Part shown: in pieces, positions 61,147-64,000 of the stretch
Position numbering within the stretch: the first letter of the stretch is position 1
How the letters are laid out: every line of letters starts with the position of its first letter
Assembly: GCF_000982825.1 (NCBI RefSeq)
Contig: NZ_CP011047.1
Location: 1,302,001-1,366,000, forward strand
Length of the DNA stretch: 64,000 bases
Direction of reading: 5' to 3'
Source: Cronobacter sakazakii
GTDB taxonomy: Bacteria; Pseudomonadota; Gammaproteobacteria; Enterobacterales; Enterobacteriaceae
Notes under the pieces: generated by a model
Seen by the model: only the letters and a program-made list of their open reading frames with translations
What the model was told of the DNA's origin: nothing
Databases searched by the model: none
Translations under genes and position numbers: made by a program

Positions 61147-62637
61147 ATGAACATGAATCCGATTCTGGCTATTGATGGCTACAAAGTGTCGCACCGCGAG
61201 CAGTATCCGGCAGGCACCACTAAAGTCTATTCCAACTTTACGCCGCGCAGCGACCGCCATTTCCACTCTCCTGTCGCGGACGGCAAACTGGTGTTCTTCG
61301 GCCTGCAGGGATTCCTGCAATGGTTCCTGGTCGATCTGTTTAACGAGCAGTTCTTCGCGCGCCCTGAGGCGGAAGTGGTAGATGAGTATCAGGCGGTGAT
61401 GGACAGCTATATCGGCAAGGGCGCTGTCAGCGCGGACCACATTCGTGCGCTGCATCAGCTCGGTTATCTGCCGCTGCATATCAAAGCGCTGGATGAAGGC
61501 AGCAAAGTGGCGATGAAAGTGCCGGTGCTGACCATTACCAATACCCTTCCGGAATTCTTCTGGCTGGTGAACTACCTGGAAACCGTGCTATCGGCGGAGC
61601 TGTGGAAATCCTCCACTAACGCCACTATCGCGCACCACTACCGGACTATCTGCGAGCGCTGGGCAGAGAAAACTTGCTCTGACGTAAGCCACCTCGATTT
61701 TCAGTGCCACGATTTCTCGTTTCGCGGCATGTCCGGCCTTCAGGATACCGCGCAGGCGGGCTGCGGCCACCTGCTGAGCTTTAAAGGCACCGATAATATT
61801 CCGTCGATGCTCTACGCCCGCGATTACTACACCCAGGGCCAGGAGTGCTTTATTGCTGCGTCCATCCCGGCGACCGAGCACAGCGTGATGTGCATGGGTG
61901 AAAAAGAGAGCGAAATCGAGACGTTCCGCCGCCTGATTTGCGATCTCTACCCGAACGGCTTTGTCTCGATTGTCTCGGACACCTGGGATTACTGGCGCGT
62001 TATCACGGAATATACCCGTGAGCTGAAAACGCAGATTATGGCGCGTGAAGGCCGCGTGGTGTTCCGCCCGGACAGCGGCGACCCGGTGGATATCCTCTGC
62101 GGCACCGGTGCCGATGACGACACGCGCGCCGATCGCACGCCGGAAGAGAAAGGCTCTGTAGAAGTGCTGTGGGAAATTTTCGGCGGCACCGTGAATGACA
62201 AAGGCTTCAAAGTGCTCGACCCGCATGTGGGGCTGATTTACGGCGATTCCATTACGCTTGAGCGCGCCGAAGAGATCCTGCGCCGCCTTGCGGCGAAAGG
62301 CTTCGCCAGCTCTAATGTGGTGTTCGGCGTCGGTTCGTTTACCTATCAGTACAACACCCGCGATACCTTCGGGTTTGCGATGAAAGCGACATACGGCGAA
62401 GTGAACGGCGTGGGCCGCATGATTTTCAAAGAGCCGAAAACCGACAGCGGACTGAAACGCTCAGCGCGCGGGCTGCTGCGCGTCGAGCGTGACGACAACG
62501 GCGACTATCAGCTGTTTGACGAACAGACGCTGGAACAGGAACAGCAGGGTGAACTGAAAACCCGTTTCCTGGATGGCAAACTTCACGGCGTGGAGCATCT
62601 GGAAACCCTGCGCCAGCGCCTGGCGGCGCAGCGTTAA
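61147..62637 (+). CDS. nadV: Nicotinamide phosphoribosyltransferase NadV
   Basis: Joins nicotinamide and PRPP to give nicotinamide mononucleotide, a direct NAD salvage step. The 496-residue protein fits the NAMPT family: LAIDGYKVSHREQYP start, the conserved His in PATEHS, SDTWDYW, RPDSGDP and a later GVGSFTYQYNTRDTF segment. AAGGAGA six bases before the ATG gives a strong ribosome site overlapping the prs paralogue stop. Enteric bacteria mostly salvage nicotinamide by deamidation, so this gene is accessory. Confidence 0.93.
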   Translation: MNMNPILAIDGYKVSHREQYPAGTTKVYSNFTPRSDRHFHSPVADGKLVFFGLQGFLQWFLVDLFNEQFFARPEAEVVDEYQAVMDSYIGKGAVSADHIRALHQLGYLPLHIKALDEGSKVAMKVPVLTITNTLPEFFWLVNYLETVLSAELWKSSTNATIAHHYRTICERWAEKTCSDVSHLDFQCHDFSFRGMSGLQDTAQAGCGHLLSFKGTDNIPSMLYARDYYTQGQECFIAASIPATEHSVMCMGEKESEIETFRRLICDLYPNGFVSIVSDTWDYWRVITEYTRELKTQIMAREGRVVFRPDSGDPVDILCGTGADDDTRADRTPEEKGSVEVLWEIFGGTVNDKGFKVLDPHVGLIYGDSITLERAEEILRRLAAKGFASSNVVFGVGSFTYQYNTRDTFGFAMKATYGEVNGVGRMIFKEPKTDSGLKRSARGLLRVERDDNGDYQLFDEQTLEQEQQGELKTRFLDGKLHGVEHLETLRQRLAAQR

Positions 62638-62682
62638 TTTCGCCTGCCGGGCGTTCGCGCCCGTGTGGTATCCCTTCTGACG

Positions 62683-62702
62683 GCGCCTGCGTGTGCAGGC
62701 GC
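62683..62702 (+). terminator. Hairpin after nadV
   Basis: GCGCCTGC and GCAGGCGC arms with a four-base loop, 45 bases past the nadV stop. No real T-run follows, so termination is only possible. Confidence 0.45.
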
Positions 62703-62714
62703 ACATTCATTAAA

Positions 62715-63689
62715 TTACACGTAACCGTCGGTTTTCAGCATTTTGTCGAGCGTGCTCATTTCAATAGCGAGTTCGGTCTTATCGTTTTCTAACAGGCGGG
62801 CATGATGCTGGCTGAAGGCGGAATGCAGCGTTTTCAGCATGGCGGCGCTGCGGGCGTTAATTTCAGCGGCGCCGCTATTCTCCACTTGCTGCTCCACAAG
62901 ACGATGGCTTTTCAGCGTAATCTCTCTTACCGCAGGCAAATAGCGCTGCAGGAATTTGGTTCCCGGCTCCACATCCTTAGGATCGGTTTCAATACAGTGC
63001 ATGATCAGATGCGTGTAATTGATGATGCCGTCAATTTCCGTCTGCAGCTCCGGTGCCAGTCCTTGTAAAGAGACCAGATAATTGATCTCACGTTGAGGGT
63101 CGAACTCGGCAGACGACTTCTGCACTGCCTGAGGTTGCCCGACGGCGGGCGAGGCCGTTTTCCCGAGGCGTTTATTTTTTAAGGTGGCGATGCGCTGGCG
63201 AAGGGCATTGTAAATCGGCGTCCAGCCCATCCCGATGGCGACAAGGGCGACGACGAAAATCAGATACCCTGGCGATAATGACTGCGTGTCAAAAGCCTCG
63301 AAGTAAGCCTGACAGGCTATCCCACCAAGGACGAGATACCAGATATAGACTTTTTGAAAGGGCTTCAGGTTGCGCAGGAGATAGGTCACCAGCGCCACGC
63401 TGCCTGCCCAGAAGGCGAAGCCGGCATTCGCCCCCGGCCAGAAAAGCCCCGCAAGCACACCGACGGTAAACGCCACGCGATCGTAAAACAGCGTGCGGGC
63501 AAGCAGGATAAACCCCATCCAGCACGAAACAGAAAGCGCGCTCCTGAAGGCATCGGAGGTGTCATGCGTTCTTGCTACGGCATCCGCCAGCTGTGTTGTC
63601 ACGAAGCTTGAAGAAAATAGCAGAATAAACAGCTGGATAACGACACGCTTCCAGCGTTTGTTATAAAACGCGTCTAAAAAAGTAGCCAT
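62715..63689 (-). CDS. XpaC-like membrane protein
   Basis: A protein of about 324 residues with four to five membrane segments in the first 175 residues and a cytoplasmic helical C-terminal half ending in STLDKMLKTDGYV. The layout and its place just after telA fit the XpaC (5-bromo-4-chloroindolyl phosphate hydrolysis) family that pairs with TelA. The ATG at 63689 is chosen for GAGAAAAAGC ahead; ATG at 63701 and GTG at 63704 are also in frame. Function unknown. Confidence 0.68.
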   Translation of the reverse strand: MATFLDAFYNKRWKRVVIQLFILLFSSSFVTTQLADAVARTHDTSDAFRSALSVSCWMGFILLARTLFYDRVAFTVGVLAGLFWPGANAGFAFWAGSVALVTYLLRNLKPFQKVYIWYLVLGGIACQAYFEAFDTQSLSPGYLIFVVALVAIGMGWTPIYNALRQRIATLKNKRLGKTASPAVGQPQAVQKSSAEFDPQREINYLVSLQGLAPELQTEIDGIINYTHLIMHCIETDPKDVEPGTKFLQRYLPAVREITLKSHRLVEQQVENSGAAEINARSAAMLKTLHSAFSQHHARLLENDKTELAIEMSTLDKMLKTDGYV

Positions 63690-63710
63690 GCTTTTTCTCA
63701 TCACATACGG

Positions 63711-63730
63711 GACGCGGCGACATCCGCGTC
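63711..63730. repeat. Hairpin between telA and xpaC
   Basis: GACGCGG and CCGCGTC arms with a six-base loop in the 40-base gap between telA and the xpaC-like gene. It has no T-run; it might set the ratio of the two products or shape the start region. Confidence 0.4.
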
Positions 63731-63743
63731 CGGCGGGAAAGAT

Positions 63744-64000
63744 TTATGCCTGATGCGCGGTGCTGCGGGCGATATTTGACAGGCGCGTGCGCAGTTCGTC
63801 TTCCATCACAGAGAGCTCTTTTTCAACGCTCTGACGGCTTGCGCGGGCATTACTGGCGATAGCGACAGACTCTTCAAGGGTCGTTAACAGACGAGTATGG
63901 ACATCGCGTAGCGTGTCGATATCCACGACAGAGCGTTCCACTTCGCGAGCCGTTTCTATTGTGCCGGTCTGAAGTAACTCTGCGTTGCGGCGCAGCATGT
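63744..64000 (-). CDS. telA: TelA-family toxic anion resistance protein (partial)
   Basis: Only the C-terminal part, about 85 residues, is inside the window; the 5' end lies beyond base 64000. The visible part is a helical coiled coil typical of the TelA C-terminus: NAELLQTGTIETAREVERS, VDIDTLRDVH, TTLEESVAIA. TelA/KlaA proteins are linked with tellurite and other stress resistance. Same strand as the xpaC-like gene and probably in one operon. Confidence 0.85.
   Translation of the reverse strand, partial: MLRRNAELLQTGTIETAREVERSVVDIDTLRDVHTRLLTTLEESVAIASNARASRQSVEKELSVMEDELRTRLSNIARSTAHQA

Overview
This window is chromosomal DNA of a member of the Enterobacteriaceae. Gene order follows the malPQ to yheT segment of the Escherichia coli map (about 75 min), and most proteins match their E. 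coli counterparts almost residue for residue. The high-GC coding sequence, a csp gene where E. coli has gntT, and the nrtR-prs-nadV insertion suggest Cronobacter or a near relative. The genus is an inference from memory, not a computed result.

Layout: 1-4.6 kb malPQ (maltodextrin breakdown); 4.6-5.0 kb a cspA-type cold-shock gene with a long leader; 5.1-7.3 kb nfuA, gntX and bioH (Fe-S maturation, a ComF-like protein, biotin precursor); 7.4 kb a small secreted DUF1471 protein; 7.7-10.5 kb feoABC (ferrous iron uptake); 10.5-11.1 kb an AT-rich gap ending in REP-like repeats; 11.1-14.0 kb tex and greB; 14.4-16.4 kb ompR-envZ; 16.5-20.2 kb pckA and yhgE; 20.3-24.5 kb hslO, hslR, yrfG and igaA; 24.8-28.0 kb nudE and mrcA; 28.1-31.5 kb hofMNOPQ (PilMNOPQ-like DNA uptake); 31.8-38.2 kb the aroK-aroB-damX-dam-rpe-gph-trpS run; 38.3 kb the small lipoprotein yhfL; 38.6-43.5 kb the frlABCD-frlR fructoselysine cassette; 43.8-48.5 kb cysG and nirBD, where nirC of the E. 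coli operon is missing and a four-copy repeat array lies in its place; 48.8-53.6 kb tsgA, ppiA, yhfG-fic, pabA and argD; 53.6-59.3 kb yhfK, crp, yhfA, prkB, yheU and yheT; 59.4-62.6 kb an accessory NAD-salvage cassette (nrtR divergent from a prs paralogue and nadV); 62.7 kb to the end an XpaC/TelA pair, with telA cut by the window edge.

The backbone is housekeeping. The parts outside the E. coli plan are the NrtR/Prs/NadV cassette with three similar operator-like sites, the XpaC-TelA pair beside it, the frl cassette, the csp gene beside malQ, and two clusters of REP-like hairpins, one in the position of nirC. Several control sites can be read directly: FNR and NarL-type sites before nirB, a double ArgR box before argD, a CRP site before pckA, a Fur-like site before feoA, and a cspA-type promoter and leader. 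No rRNA, tRNA, CRISPR array, insertion sequence or prophage was recognised.
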